Source: Deltaproteobacteria bacterium
GTDB lineage: Bacteria > Myxococcota > Kuafuiibacteriia > Kuafuiibacteriales > Kuafuiibacteriaceae
DNA: 64,000 bases
Reading direction: 5' to 3'
NCBI GenBank assembly: GCA_020632995.1
Contig: JACKEN010000001.1
Location: forward strand, 1,210,001-1,274,000
This document shows, in pieces, positions 39,897-49,492 of this stretch. The position numbers and the translations under genes were made by a program. The stretch's first letter is position 1, and every line of letters begins with the position of its first letter. The notes under the pieces were generated by a model, which was given only the letters and a program-made list of their open reading frames with translations, made no database searches and was not told the origin of the DNA.

Positions 39897-41096
39897 ATGA
39901 GCTCCGACAGCGCGTTGAACAGCACTCCAGTCGGGGAGTTGGAAGCAGAGGCGAAGGGTCCCACCGCGACCTTCTCCCCGGTCCCGCTCCTCAAGGTGCT
40001 GCTCGCACTGACCCTCCTCTTCCTGTTCCTGGTGGGTGTCCAGGGCCTCTCCAACGGCATCAAGTCGTTGGGCGGAGGCACGCTGGACAGCTTCATGACC
40101 GCGGTCCAGAACCCGTTCCTCGGGCTGGTCAGCGGCATCCTCGCGACCACCCTCGTGCAGTCATCGTCCGTCACCACCTCGCTCGTGGTGGGGATGGTGG
40201 CGGCGGGGAGCCTCCCGGTCGGCACCGCCATCCCCATGATCATGGGGGCGAACATCGGCACGACGGTGACCAACACCATCGCCGCGCTCGCCCAGATCGG
40301 TCAGAAGCGGGAGTTCCGGCGGGCCTTCGCCGCGGCCACCTGCCACGACTTCTTCAACTACATGACGGTGCTGGTGCTCCTGCCGCTCGAGCTGGCCACC
40401 GGCTTCCTCGCGCACCTGTCGCACTGGGTGAACGGCCTGCTCCCGGCGGGCAGCGGCGTCACCTACCACAGCCCCTTCAAGACCGCGCTGAAGGCGGGCG
40501 TGCAGGGCTTGGAGTCGCTCACCGGGTGGCTGCCGGGCTCCACCTTCGTGCACAGCGTCCTGCTCATCGGCCTCTCGGTGGGCCTGATCTTCCTCACCCT
40601 CACGCTGATCGTGAAGGTGATGAAGTCGCTGGTGCTCTCCCGCATGGAGACGGTCATCCGCAAGGTCCTGAACCGCGGCCCGCTCGGCAAGGCCTCCGCC
40701 ATCGCGGTGGGGGCGGGGATGACGGTGGCGGTGCAGTCCTCCTCCATCACCACCAGCGTCATGGTCCCGCTCGCCGGCACCGGCCTGATGCGCCTGTGGC
40801 AGGTGTTCCCGGTGACGGTGGGCGCCAACATCGGCACCACGGTGACCGCGCTGCTGGCGTCGATGGCGGTGACGGGCGAGGGGGCCGACGTGGCCCGCCA
40901 GATCGCCCTCGTGCACCTGCTCTTCAACGTGGTGGGGATGCTGATCTTCTACGTGCCGCCCCCCACCCGGAAGTATCCGATGTGGGCCGCGCAGCGCCTC
41001 GCCAAGCTGGCCGTGACCAAGAAGCGCTGGGCCCTGGCCTACGTGGCGGGCGCGTTCTACGGCCTGCCCGCGCTCCTCGTCTTCCTCTTCCGCTGA
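39897..41096 (+). CDS. Na+/phosphate cotransporter (NptA / PNaS family)
   Basis: 399 residues from ATG 39897. The two inverted repeats each carry the signature QSSS motif: TTLVQSSSVTTSLVVGMVAA and VAVQSSSITTSVMVPLAGTG, with GANIGTTVTN and GANIGTTVTA following. About eight hydrophobic segments place it in the inner membrane as a sodium-driven phosphate importer. It lacks the C-terminal PhoU-like domain of longer members. The Pho-box-like array upstream suggests induction on phosphate starvation. Confidence 0.9.
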   Translation: MSSDSALNSTPVGELEAEAKGPTATFSPVPLLKVLLALTLLFLFLVGVQGLSNGIKSLGGGTLDSFMTAVQNPFLGLVSGILATTLVQSSSVTTSLVVGMVAAGSLPVGTAIPMIMGANIGTTVTNTIAALAQIGQKREFRRAFAAATCHDFFNYMTVLVLLPLELATGFLAHLSHWVNGLLPAGSGVTYHSPFKTALKAGVQGLESLTGWLPGSTFVHSVLLIGLSVGLIFLTLTLIVKVMKSLVLSRMETVIRKVLNRGPLGKASAIAVGAGMTVAVQSSSITTSVMVPLAGTGLMRLWQVFPVTVGANIGTTVTALLASMAVTGEGADVARQIALVHLLFNVVGMLIFYVPPPTRKYPMWAAQRLAKLAVTKKRWALAYVAGAFYGLPALLVFLFR

Positions 41097-41108
41097 GCCA
41101 CAGGCCCG

Positions 41109-42149
41109 TCAACCTGGGTTGACGACCTGCCACGCGAGGTCGGCCAGCATCTGGGCCGCCATCCCGTACATCCCGCCTTCGGATCCGCCGCGTTCCCGTC
41201 GAGGGCGCGCTTGTAGACCCCCTGCGCGATGGCCGCGAGGCGGAAGAGCGAGAAGCCCATGAAGTAGCCGAAGGCGGGGATCTCGTCTCGCCCGGTGAGC
41301 TGGCGGTATTGCGCGAGCACCTCGGCCTCGCTCGGGATGCCGAGGGCGGCGAGGTCGCTGCCCACCAGGCCACCCAGCTCACGGCTCAGGGCGGGGAGGC
41401 GGTAGGCCATGCAGAAGTAGGCGAGGTCGCCGAGCGGGTGACCCAGGGTGGACAGCTCCCAGTCCAGCACCGCGATGACCCGCGGCTCGGTGGGGTGGAA
41501 GAGCAGGTTGCCCGGCCTGAAGTCGCCGTGCGCGATCGTGGTCTCGTCACCCGGCGGCACGTGCTCGGGCAGCCAGGCCATCAGGCGCTCCATGGACTCG
41601 ACGTCCTGGGTGCGCGAGGCCTGGTACTGATCCGACCAGCGCTTCACCTGCCGCGCCACGTAGCCGGAGGGCTTGCCGAAGTCCTCGAGCCCCACCGCCG
41701 CGTAGTCCACCGAGTGCAAGGCGGCCAGCGTGCGCACCATGTCCCGGTACATCGCCCCGCGGTCCTCCACCGAGACGTCGGGGAGGTCGGCGGCGTGGAA
41801 GATCCGGCCCTCGACGTAGTCCATCACGTAGAAGGGCGTCCCGATGATCGAGGCGTCGTCCTCCAACAGGCGCATGGCCGGCACCGGCACGTCGCTGTCG
41901 GCGAGGGCGGCCATCACCCGGTGCTCCCGCTCGATCTGATGGGCGGAGGGCAGGAGCTTCCCCGGGGGGCTTCTTCCTGAGCACCCAGCGGCGATCGCTG
42001 GCCTCCAGGAGGAAGGTCGGGTTGCTCTGGCCGCCCTTGAACTGGCGGACGGTGAGGGGGCCGGTGAAGCCCTCCAGCTTCCTGGTCAGGCACGCGGCGA
42101 GGGCGGCCTCGTCGAAGCGGTGGTTCTCGCGGACCGGGGTCAGGTTCAT
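41109..42149 (-). CDS. Aminoglycoside-phosphotransferase-fold kinase (frameshifted)
   Basis: Starts MNLTPVRENHRFDEAALAAC at ATG 42149, shifts near 41960 (LRKKPPG then a frame starting before MAALADSDVPVPAMRLLEDD), and shifts again near 41175 to end GMAAQMLADLAWQVVNPG at TGA 41111-41109. The catalytic loop is TTIAHGDFRPGNLLFHPTEP and the metal site VIAVLDWELSTLGHPLGDLA. The family includes antibiotic kinases but also ACAD10/FadE36-type kinases of fatty-acid metabolism, which this sequence resembles more closely (FYVMDYVEGRIFHAADLPDV). Not evidence for resistance. Confidence 0.8.
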
Positions 42150-42190
42150 GCCGGGCCGGAGCATACGAGCCGACGCGGCGTCGTGTCGAC

Positions 42191-44167
42191 TCAGGCCGGG
42201 GCCCAGACCCTCGCGCTCCGCCTCCTTCTCGGTCCAGCTCTCCATCGCCGCCTCCAGCGCCGCCTTGACCTTCTCGTAGCGCAAGCTGGCCTTCCGGGAG
42301 CGCTCGCTGTCGGCGTGGGTGGCGGGTCGGCGAGCGTCGCCTCCAGCTCCGCCTGCTCCGCCTCGAGCTTGGCGATCTGGGCCTCGAGCGCCTCGATCTC
42401 GCGGGTGAGCCGGCCGAGGACCTTCCGGTGCTCGGCCTCCTTGGCCTTCTTCTCCTGCCGGGCCGCCATGCGGGCCGCCTTGTCGTCGGGCACCGCCTCC
42501 GCCACCGCCGACGCCGCGCCCCCGCCGCCCAGGCTGGCCTCGAGCGAGACCTCCAGCTGGCCCAGGTGATCGAGGTAGTCGCCGAGCGAGCCGGGGTAGG
42601 TCTCGACCTTGCCGCGGCTCACGTCCCAGACCAGGGTCGAAAGGCGCCTTGCAAAATCGAGGTTGTGGGAGACGAAGAGGATGGTGCCGTCGTACGCCTC
42701 GAGCGACTCGGTGAGCTTGTCGGCGCTCTCGGTGTCGAGGTGGTTGGTCGGCTCGTCCATCAACAGGACGTTCTTCGGCGCGGCGAGGATCCGGGCCAGG
42801 GCCACGCGGGCCTTCTCGCCCCCGGAGAGCACCTCGACCGGCTTCTCCACGTCGTCGCCCGAGAACAGGAACGACCCGAGGATGCTCCGCACCCGGGTCT
42901 GGGCCATGTCCGGCTGGGCCGCCCAGACCTCCTGGAGCACGCTCCGCCCCGCCACGAGATCCTCGGCGTGGTGCTGGGCGAAGTAGCTCATGGCCGCGTT
43001 CCGGCCGAGCTTGATGCTGCCCGCGTCGGGGGTGAGCTCGCCCCCGATCAGGCGCAGCAGGGTGGTCTTTCCCATCCCGTTGGCGCCCACGATGGCGATG
43101 CGGTCACCGCGGCGCACGGTGAGGTCGAGGCCCTCGAACAGGGGCACCTGGGTGTAGCCGAAGCGCAGGCCCTCCACCCGGATCACCGGGTCCGCGGCCC
43201 GCTCGCACGGCGGGAACTCGATGCGCATCGGCCGGCGCACCTGCGGGAGGTCGACCCGGTCCGCCTCGAGGCGCTCGATCGCCTTGGCCTTGCTCTGGGC
43301 CTGGCGCGCCTTCGACGCCTTGGCCTTGAAGCGCTCCACGAAGGCCTCGAGCTCCTTCTTGCGCTGGGCCTCCTTCTCGATGCGGCGCTCGAGGTGCTCG
43401 AGGTCGAGCTCCCGCTGCTCGAGGTAGGCGTCGTAGTTGCCCCGGAAGGTGCGCACCCCCTCCAGCTCGAGGCTGGCCACCCGGGTCACGTGGGCGTTGA
43501 GGAAGCCCTTGTCGTGGCAGGTGAGCACCACCGCGTGGCGCACCGTCTTCAGGAAGCCGCTGAGCCAGTGCACGCTCGGCATGTCGAGGTGGTTGGTGGG
43601 CTCGTCCAGCAACAGGACGTCGGGCTGCTGGAAGAGCAGGGCGGCGAGGGCGGCGCGCATGCGCCAGCCGCCCGAGAACTCCTTCACCGGGCGCTGAAAG
43701 TCGTCTTGCGAGAAGCCCAGGCCGACCAGGATCCGCTGGGCCCGGTGGGGGGCGAAGTCCTCCTCGAGCGCGGTGAGGCGGGCGGTGAGGTCGGCCAGCT
43801 CCTGGGCGAGGGCCAGCTGCTCCTCTTCGTCGTGGGTGCCGTGGAGCTCCGCCTCGACCTCGTGCAAGCGGGCCTCCACCTGGTCCTTGCCCGGGGCGGT
43901 GGCGAGCACCGACTCGAGCAGGCGCCCCTCGCCGGGGTCGCCGTGCTCCTGGGCGAGGTAGCCCACGCGGATCCCCTTCGCGCGGGTGATCTGGCCGCCG
44001 TCGGGGGTGAGCTGGCCGGCCAGGATCTTGAGGAGGGTGCTCTTGCCGGTGCCGTTCGGGCCCACCACCCCGAGGCGATCCCGGGGCTCCACCGCGAGGG
44101 TGGCGCCGTCGAAGATGGTGCGGGGCCCGTAGTGCAGGTGGAGATCGTCGGCGTTCAACAGGGGCAC
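42191..44167 (-). CDS. ABC-F family ATPase (frame broken near the 3' end)
   Basis: Starts at GTG 44167 (VPLLNADDLHLHYGPRTIFD). Two nucleotide-binding domains without membrane segments: GPNGTGKST with DVLLLDEPTNHLD, then GANGMGKTT with NVLLMDEPTNHLD. They are joined by a charged linker (RIEKEAQRKKELEAFVERFK) that is the ribosome-contacting P-site motif in this family. The C-terminal coiled coil (ALEAQIAKLEAEQAELEATL) continues in another frame as RYEKVKAALEAAMESWTEKE, so there is a shift near 42305 and probably another near 42215. Likely a translation factor such as Uup/YheS rather than a transporter. Confidence 0.85.
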   Translation of the reverse strand: MPLLNADDLHLHYGPRTIFDGATLAVEPRDRLGVVGPNGTGKSTLLKILAGQLTPDGGQITRAKGIRVGYLAQEHGDPGEGRLLESVLATAPGKDQVEARLHEVEAELHGTHDEEEQLALAQELADLTARLTALEEDFAPHRAQRILVGLGFSQDDFQRPVKEFSGGWRMRAALAALLFQQPDVLLLDEPTNHLDMPSVHWLSGFLKTVRHAVVLTCHDKGFLNAHVTRVASLELEGVRTFRGNYDAYLEQRELDLEHLERRIEKEAQRKKELEAFVERFKAKASKARQAQSKAKAIERLEADRVDLPQVRRPMRIEFPPCERAADPVIRVEGLRFGYTQVPLFEGLDLTVRRGDRIAIVGANGMGKTTLLRLIGGELTPDAGSIKLGRNAAMSYFAQHHAEDLVAGRSVLQEVWAAQPDMAQTRVRSILGSFLFSGDDVEKPVEVLSGGEKARVALARILAAPKNVLLMDEPTNHLDTESADKLTESLEAYDGTILFVSHNLDFARRLSTLVWDVSRGKVETYPGSLGDYLDHLGQLEVSLEASLGGGGAASAVAEAVPDDKAARMAARQEKKAKEAEHRKVLGRLTREIEALEAQIAKLEAEQAELEATLADPPPTPTASAPGRPACATRRSRRRWRRRWRAGPRRRRSARVWAPA

Positions 44168-44285
44168 GGGTTCACCACGACGGGCCGATGGCCCTGGCGG
44201 GGACGGTAGAGGGCGAGGCGGGGTCAGGCAAGGGCCTGCGCGTCGACGGATGGAGCGCCCGGCGGCCCCTGATATGCCGAGGGCC

Positions 44286-46222
44286 ATGTGCGGCCTGGCC
44301 GGGTACTTCGCGAAGGGCGGGTTGCGCCCCGAGGAGGGGGCGGCCCTGGTGGCGCGGATGCTGGAGGCCATCCACCACCGCGGCCCCGACGATCGCGGCC
44401 AGGTGATCGAGCCGACCTGCGGGGTGGGCTCCACCCGCCTCGCCATCGTCGACATCGAGGGTGGGCACCTGCCGATGGAGGACGCCTCGGCCGGCCTGGT
44501 GCTCGCCTACAACGGCGAGCTCTACGATCACGCGCGCCACCGCGCCGCGCTCGAGGCGGAGGGCCACCGCTTCCACACCCGCTCCGACGCCGAGGTGCTC
44601 CTGCCGCTCTACCAGCGCCACGGCGCCGACGCCCCCCAACACGTGGCGGGCATGTTCGCGTTCGCGCTGTGGGACGCCCAGGCCCGGCGCCTACTCCTGG
44701 GCCGGGACCGCTTCGGGATCAAGCCGCTCTTCATCGCGGACAGCGACGACGGGCGCCTCCTCCTGTTCGCGTCCGAGGTGAAGGCGCTGTTCGCCTCGGG
44801 CCTGGTGGCGCCACGGATGGACGCCCGCGCGCTGCAAGACGTCTTGACGGCGGGCTACCCGATGCCCCCGCGCACCGCCTTCGTGGGGGTGCGCGCCTTG
44901 CCCCCCGGCACCGTGCTCGAGGTGCAGGGCACCGAGCGGCGCGCCCACCGCTACCACCGGGTGGCCTACCCGAACCGGGACACCCGCAGCGCCGGGTGGG
45001 GAAGGCCGAGGCGGTGGAGGCGTTCCGAGCCCGCTTCGACGAGGTGGTGAAGGATCACCTGATGGCCGACGTCCCGGTGGCCAGCTACCTCTCGGGTGGC
45101 ATCGACTCGGTGAGCGTGGCGGCCCGGGCGCGCGTGCACGCGCCCCTGCTGAACACCTTCTCGATGACCTTCGGCGGGGCGGACGCGCGCTACGACGAGT
45201 CCAGCCACTCCGACCTCGCGGCCCGGCACCTCGGGATCGAGGCCCACCACCGGGTGCCCTGGCCGAGATCGGCGAGGCGGACTTCGTGGGGACGGTGCGC
45301 GCGATGGAGGCGCCCCAGGTGCACACCGTGGCGTTCTGCCTCTACCAGCTCGCCCGCGCGGTGCGCGACGCGGGCTTCAAGGTGGTGCTCTCGGGCGAGG
45401 GGGCGGACGAGGTGCTCGCGGGCTACCGGGCGTTCCGCATCGCGCGCCTGCGCCGGGTGCTGGGCGGGCGCTGGGGCTTCGTGCGGCGCGGGCTGGTGCG
45501 CTTGTTCCTCAGCCGCTCGATGCCCGACTTCAGCCGGGCGCTGTTGGGGTGGTGGGGCGAGGAGCCCCGAGTGGCCCAGCGCTTCGGCCTCGTGCCGCCG
45601 TGGGTGGAGCAGTGGTGGCTCCTCCGGGACGCGGCGGCGCCGCTGTTGGACCCCGGAGCTGGCGTTCGGGGCGGGGGTGGAGGCGCTCCCCGAGCCGCCG
45701 GCCGACCTCGCGCTCCTCGCGCGGGCCCCGCTCCACGACGACCTGTTGTTCGAGCAGGCCTCGCGCCTCGACGGCTGGGTGCTCGGGATGGGCGACCGGC
45801 TGAGCATGGCCCACTCGGTGGAGGCCCGGGTGCCGTTCCTCGACCACCGGCTGGTGGATCTCGCGGCGAGCCTGCCCCCGCGCCGGCTCCTCAAGGGCAC
45901 GAACGAGAAGTGGATCCTGCGGGCGGCGATGCAAGGCGACCTGCCGCCCGCCCTCGCCCAGCGGCGCAAGCGGGCCTTCATGGCCCCGTCCACCGAGTGG
46001 CTCTTCGGGGCCTCGCCTCCAGGTTGGGTGCAGGACGCCTTGTCACCGGCGCGTCTGGCCGCCGCCCACGTCTTCGACCCGAAGGCGGTGGCCAAGGCAC
46101 TCGCCCGGGTGCCCCAGGCCCGCGGCCTCGAGGCGATGGCCCTGGGGATGAGCCTCACCGCGGTGCTGAGCACCGTGATCTGGGCCGAGCAGTTCGCGGT
46201 GGGCGACGTCAGGGGCCCTTGA
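44286..46222 (+). CDS. asnB: Glutamine-hydrolysing asparagine synthetase (three frameshifts)
   Basis: Starts MCGLAGYFAKGG, with Cys2 the glutaminase nucleophile. AYNGELYDH and GRDRFGIKPLF follow in the N-terminal amidotransferase domain. After shifts near 44995, 45265 and 45655 the synthetase domain continues: VASYLSGGIDSVSVAARA (PP-loop SGGxDS), VVLSGEGADEVLAGY, SVEARVPFLDHRLVDLAASL and KWILRAAMQGDLP. Full length about 640 residues. It makes asparagine, or amidates a product in some pathways, from aspartate, ATP and glutamine. The 3' end overlaps the NUDIX gene by 14 bp. Confidence 0.88.
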
Positions 46223-46807
46223 GGAGGCCGAGGAGCTCGTCGAGCATCTTCAGGGTGAGGCCCCAGATGAGGCGCCCCTCGTAGTGGTAGCAGGGCAGGG
46301 TGAGCGGCACCCCGGCGAAGGTCCGCTGCATGCTCTCGCGGTTGGCGTGGTCGAGGAAGAACGGCACCGGGACCCAGACCGCCTCCTGCACCTCGCGCGG
46401 GTCGGGGGCGAGGGTGGGGATCTCGTCGACCTCGAACACGTAGGGGACGATGACCATCGGGATCTTGCGGCCGTGGGCCACCGCGGGGACGTGGGAGAGC
46501 TCGCCGATCAGGCGCCCGTGGGCGTCGAGGTCGAGGGCGATCTCCTCGCGGGTCTCGCGCTTGGCCGCGCTCAGCGGGCCGGGGTCGGTGAGGTCGACTC
46601 GGCCGCCGGGGAAAGCCATATGCCCGACCAGGGGTCGCGCTCGTGCTCGGCCCGGCGGATCATCAGGACCTCCAGATCCGAGGTCTGACGCAGCACCGCC
46701 GCCACCGCGGCCTTCTTCATCATCCCCCTCACCGGGACGGTGCGCCGGCTGTGCCGGGCCAGGGCCAGGCGGGCGTGCTCCAGGGTGTGCCGCACGGCCT
46801 CGGTCAT
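46209..46807 (-). CDS. NUDIX hydrolase, CoA-pyrophosphatase type (one frameshift)
   Basis: Starts MTEAVRHTLEHARLALARHS, with AAVAAVLRQTSDLEVLMIRR and AEHERDPWSG; one shift near 46620 leads to HMAFPGGRVDLTDPGPLSAA followed by KRETREEIALDL. The Nudix box G-x5-E-x7-REUxEE is present as GGRVDL-...-AAKRETREEIAL, with the longer spacing and the preceding FPGG of NudL/CoA-type enzymes. It should hydrolyse CoA derivatives to phosphopantetheine and adenosine phosphate. Confidence 0.82.
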
Positions 46808-46861
46808 AGCACACGCGGGCCGGGATGACGGCGCCCGTGGATGCGGCTACCCTCACCGTAC

Positions 46862-48418
46862 ATGTGGCGCTGGAGCCCGGCCCTGGCCCTGTTGGGCGCT
46901 CTCGGGTGCGTGAACGAGCCGGACTACACCGGGCGGCTCTGTGGCGCACAGGACCCGTGCCCTGCCGGCTACGTCTGCGCGGCCGATGGCCGCTGTGCGC
47001 CCGAGGGCAGCCTCGGGGACGCGGGGCCGGCCCTCGACGCGGGTCGAGACGCAGGGCTGGCTGACAGCGGCCTGGAGCCGGACCCGCTCGACGGCGGGCT
47101 GGACGCGGGGGTGCCCGACGCGGACCCGGGCGACGCCGGGCCTCCGGACGCGGGCGACCCGTGGCAGGCGCGCTGCCAGGAGCCGGTGGCCTACCCGACC
47201 TCGGGCTGGCAGGCCCGGTACTTCGAGCTCCAGGGGTCGGGCCCGGACTTCGGCCCCTGCGCGGGGGTGGACGACCTCCCCGACGAGGAGCTGGCGGTGC
47301 TCTTCGACGTCGACGAGTCGCCGGGCGGCGGGCTGTTCGACTTCGGGGTGAGCTACACCGCGCGTCGGGACGTCGAGGCGGGCGTCCACACGGTGTGGGT
47401 CGACTACGATGACGGGATCCGCTTCTACGTCGACGACGTGCTCGCGTACGAGGACTGGGTCCACGACGCCACGTTCGGGGTGACCTTCAGGACGCCCTAC
47501 CTCACCGCGGGGCCGCACGACTTCCGGGTGGAGCTGTTCGACGACGAGGGCCAGGCCCGCCTCCTCATGAACTGGGTGCGCGGGTGCTGGGAGCTCGAGG
47601 TCCCCGACGTCGGCTGGGTGCTGAGCTACTACGCGCTGACCGCCCAGACCGCGCTCGACATCAACCACTGCTACGGCTCCGAGTACGTGGGCACCCAGGA
47701 GCTCCTCGACTGGGACATCGCCGCCGGGGGCGCGCCCACGGTGCTGCAGGCGCTGGGCGTCACGGACGACTACGTGACGATGGCGCGCGGGCTCCGGGAG
47801 CTCCGCGGGCTCACCCACTTCTCGGCCCGGCACGACGACGGCTACCGGCTCTTCGTCGACGACGTCCAGCGGATGGGGGCGTGGGGCGTCGGGGCCGAGC
47901 GGAACACGCAGGGGAGCTTGCACGAAGTGGGCACCCACGAGCTGCGGCTCGAGAAGTTCGACCGGGCCGACGGGGACCGCCTGGCCTTCTACTACGAGAA
48001 CGTGTGTGACGCCCGACCCACCCTGAGCACGAGCGAGTGGTGGGCCACGTACTACCCGGTGATCTACACCGTGAACCCCGAGAGCTGGACCCTGGACCGG
48101 GGCGACTGCCTGGGCGCGGAGGTGATCGCCAGCGCCACCTTGAGCTGGACCACGATCCCGACCCGGGTGAGCGGCGCGGGCTATCAGGACCGGTGGGGGG
48201 CCGAGTACTTCGGCGATCGCTTCTTGGGGGTCTCCGCCACCGTCAACGTGCACCACGACGACGGGCTGCGGGTCTGGTCGGGCACGAACCTCTGGTACGA
48301 GAGCTGGACCGCGCCCCAGATCGTCACCGACAGCTTCGTCCTGCCCCCCGGGAGCTATCGCTTCCGGCTCGAGTACTTCGAGCACCAGGGGGGTGAGCAG
48401 CTCCAGATGACCTGGTAG
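46862..48418 (+). CDS. Lipoprotein with three PA14-like repeats
   Basis: 518 residues from ATG 46862 (MWRWSPALALLGALGCVNEP, lipobox ALGC). A Cys-rich knot (CGAQDPCPAGYVCAADGRCA) and an Asp/Gly/Pro linker of about 70 residues follow. Three similar units start at GWQARYFELQG, GWVLSYYALTAQ and EWWATYYPVIYT, and each has a D-D-G-x-R-x-x-V-D-D type turn (YDDGIRFYVDD, HDDGYRLFVDD, HDDGLRVW) typical of PA14 carbohydrate-binding domains. Likely an outer-surface glycan- or matrix-binding protein. Convergent with the next gene, 3 bp apart. Confidence 0.8.
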   Translation: MWRWSPALALLGALGCVNEPDYTGRLCGAQDPCPAGYVCAADGRCAPEGSLGDAGPALDAGRDAGLADSGLEPDPLDGGLDAGVPDADPGDAGPPDAGDPWQARCQEPVAYPTSGWQARYFELQGSGPDFGPCAGVDDLPDEELAVLFDVDESPGGGLFDFGVSYTARRDVEAGVHTVWVDYDDGIRFYVDDVLAYEDWVHDATFGVTFRTPYLTAGPHDFRVELFDDEGQARLLMNWVRGCWELEVPDVGWVLSYYALTAQTALDINHCYGSEYVGTQELLDWDIAAGGAPTVLQALGVTDDYVTMARGLRELRGLTHFSARHDDGYRLFVDDVQRMGAWGVGAERNTQGSLHEVGTHELRLEKFDRADGDRLAFYYENVCDARPTLSTSEWWATYYPVIYTVNPESWTLDRGDCLGAEVIASATLSWTTIPTRVSGAGYQDRWGAEYFGDRFLGVSATVNVHHDDGLRVWSGTNLWYESWTAPQIVTDSFVLPPGSYRFRLEYFEHQGGEQLQMTW

Positions 48419-48421
48419 CGG

Positions 48422-49426
48422 CTACTGCACCAGGCCCCGGAAGCCCTCGGGCCCGCCCGCAGGCGGGATTGCGAGCAGCTCGGTGGGCCCGGTGACGCCG
48501 CCGTAGTCGTTGTCGCTGATCAGGACGAGGCTGCCGTCCTTCATCACCGCGATGCCCTCGAAGTTGGGGATCGCGTCGGGGAAGATCGTGGCGAGGTCGA
48601 CGATCACCCGAGGGGTGACGTAGCCGCCTGCGCCCGCGAGGGGGAGGGTGAAGGTCAGGACCCGGGCCACCTCGTAGTGCCGCTCGATCGCGTAGACCTC
48701 GGTGCCGCCGGGGGTGGCCCGGCAGCCGAGGCCGGAGATCTTGCCGGTCTCGGAGGTCAGCCAGAGCCGGAAGTGGGTGAAGGCCTTGGTGAGCAGGTTG
48801 TAGGTCGCCACCGGGGCGAAGCGGCGGCCCGCGTCCTCGCCCACCGTCTCGATCCCCACCACCAGGCGCCCGCCCGCCTGGCAGAGCCCCTCGATCCCGC
48901 GGTTGCGCTCGGGGGTGAGCCCCCAGGGCGCGTACGGAACCTCGAGGCGCTCCTTCACCACGAAATTTGCTAGCGGAGCGCGCAGCCGGGCGGAGCCCGG
49001 CGAAGAGGGGTGGGACGGCTCGACGCGCTCCGCGAAGAGCACGGTGTCGCCGGTGCGATCCGCGTCCTTGGTCTCGGTCCCGAAGGCGAGGCGCCCGTCG
49101 TCCAGCCAGGCCACCGCCTCGAGGTCGACCTCGCCCGCGCCCTGCACCGGGTGCGGCGCGCCGATCACGTCGAGCTTCTCGGCCCCGAAGCCAAAGGAGA
49201 GCTGGAAGAGGGTGTGCTCGCGCTCGAGCACCGCCCACAGGTAGCCCTCGGGATCGCGGGTGAGCCCCGAGGCCCCGTGGAGGTCGGGGCGGTCGATCGA
49301 GGCCCGGGTGTGGGGCATGATCCGCACCCCCTGGCCGGGCTCGGGGGCCGGCGTGGGGGCGGAGGTGGCCCGACAGGCGACCGAGAGAATGGGGAGGAGG
49401 GCGAGGACGAGCCAGGGGCGGCGCAT
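48422..49426 (-). CDS. Esterase-like activity of phytase domain lipoprotein
   Basis: 334 residues from ATG 49426. MRRPWLVLALLPILSVACRA is a lipoprotein signal (SVAC). The body has regularly spaced beta-propeller strands: HGASGLTRDPEGYLWAVLER, GEVDLEAVAWLDDGRLAFGT, NRGIEGLCQAGGRLVVGIET, GLGCRATPGGTEVYAIERHY, and NFEGIAVMKDGSLVLISDND. The last is the family's hallmark near the C-terminus. This is the Phytase-like / esterase-like family; substrates are mostly unproven. Confidence 0.8.
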   Translation of the reverse strand: MRRPWLVLALLPILSVACRATSAPTPAPEPGQGVRIMPHTRASIDRPDLHGASGLTRDPEGYLWAVLEREHTLFQLSFGFGAEKLDVIGAPHPVQGAGEVDLEAVAWLDDGRLAFGTETKDADRTGDTVLFAERVEPSHPSSPGSARLRAPLANFVVKERLEVPYAPWGLTPERNRGIEGLCQAGGRLVVGIETVGEDAGRRFAPVATYNLLTKAFTHFRLWLTSETGKISGLGCRATPGGTEVYAIERHYEVARVLTFTLPLAGAGGYVTPRVIVDLATIFPDAIPNFEGIAVMKDGSLVLISDNDYGGVTGPTELLAIPPAGGPEGFRGLVQ

Positions 49427-49492
49427 GCGCGCCCATGCTGCCCCAGGTCGACCTTGCCTGTCAGGGGGCGGCGGTGCTGAGGATGCACCCGG

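Noticed and set aside
41109..42149. Aminoglycoside resistance kinase
   Set aside because: The fold is shared, but the sequence looks closer to ACAD10/FadE36-like metabolic kinases; no resistance context.
46853..48385. A 510-codon minus-strand open frame opposite the PA14-like lipoprotein
   Set aside because: No signal or motif, His/Val/Arg-rich shadow composition, and the opposite strand has a lipoprotein signal and PA14-like turns.
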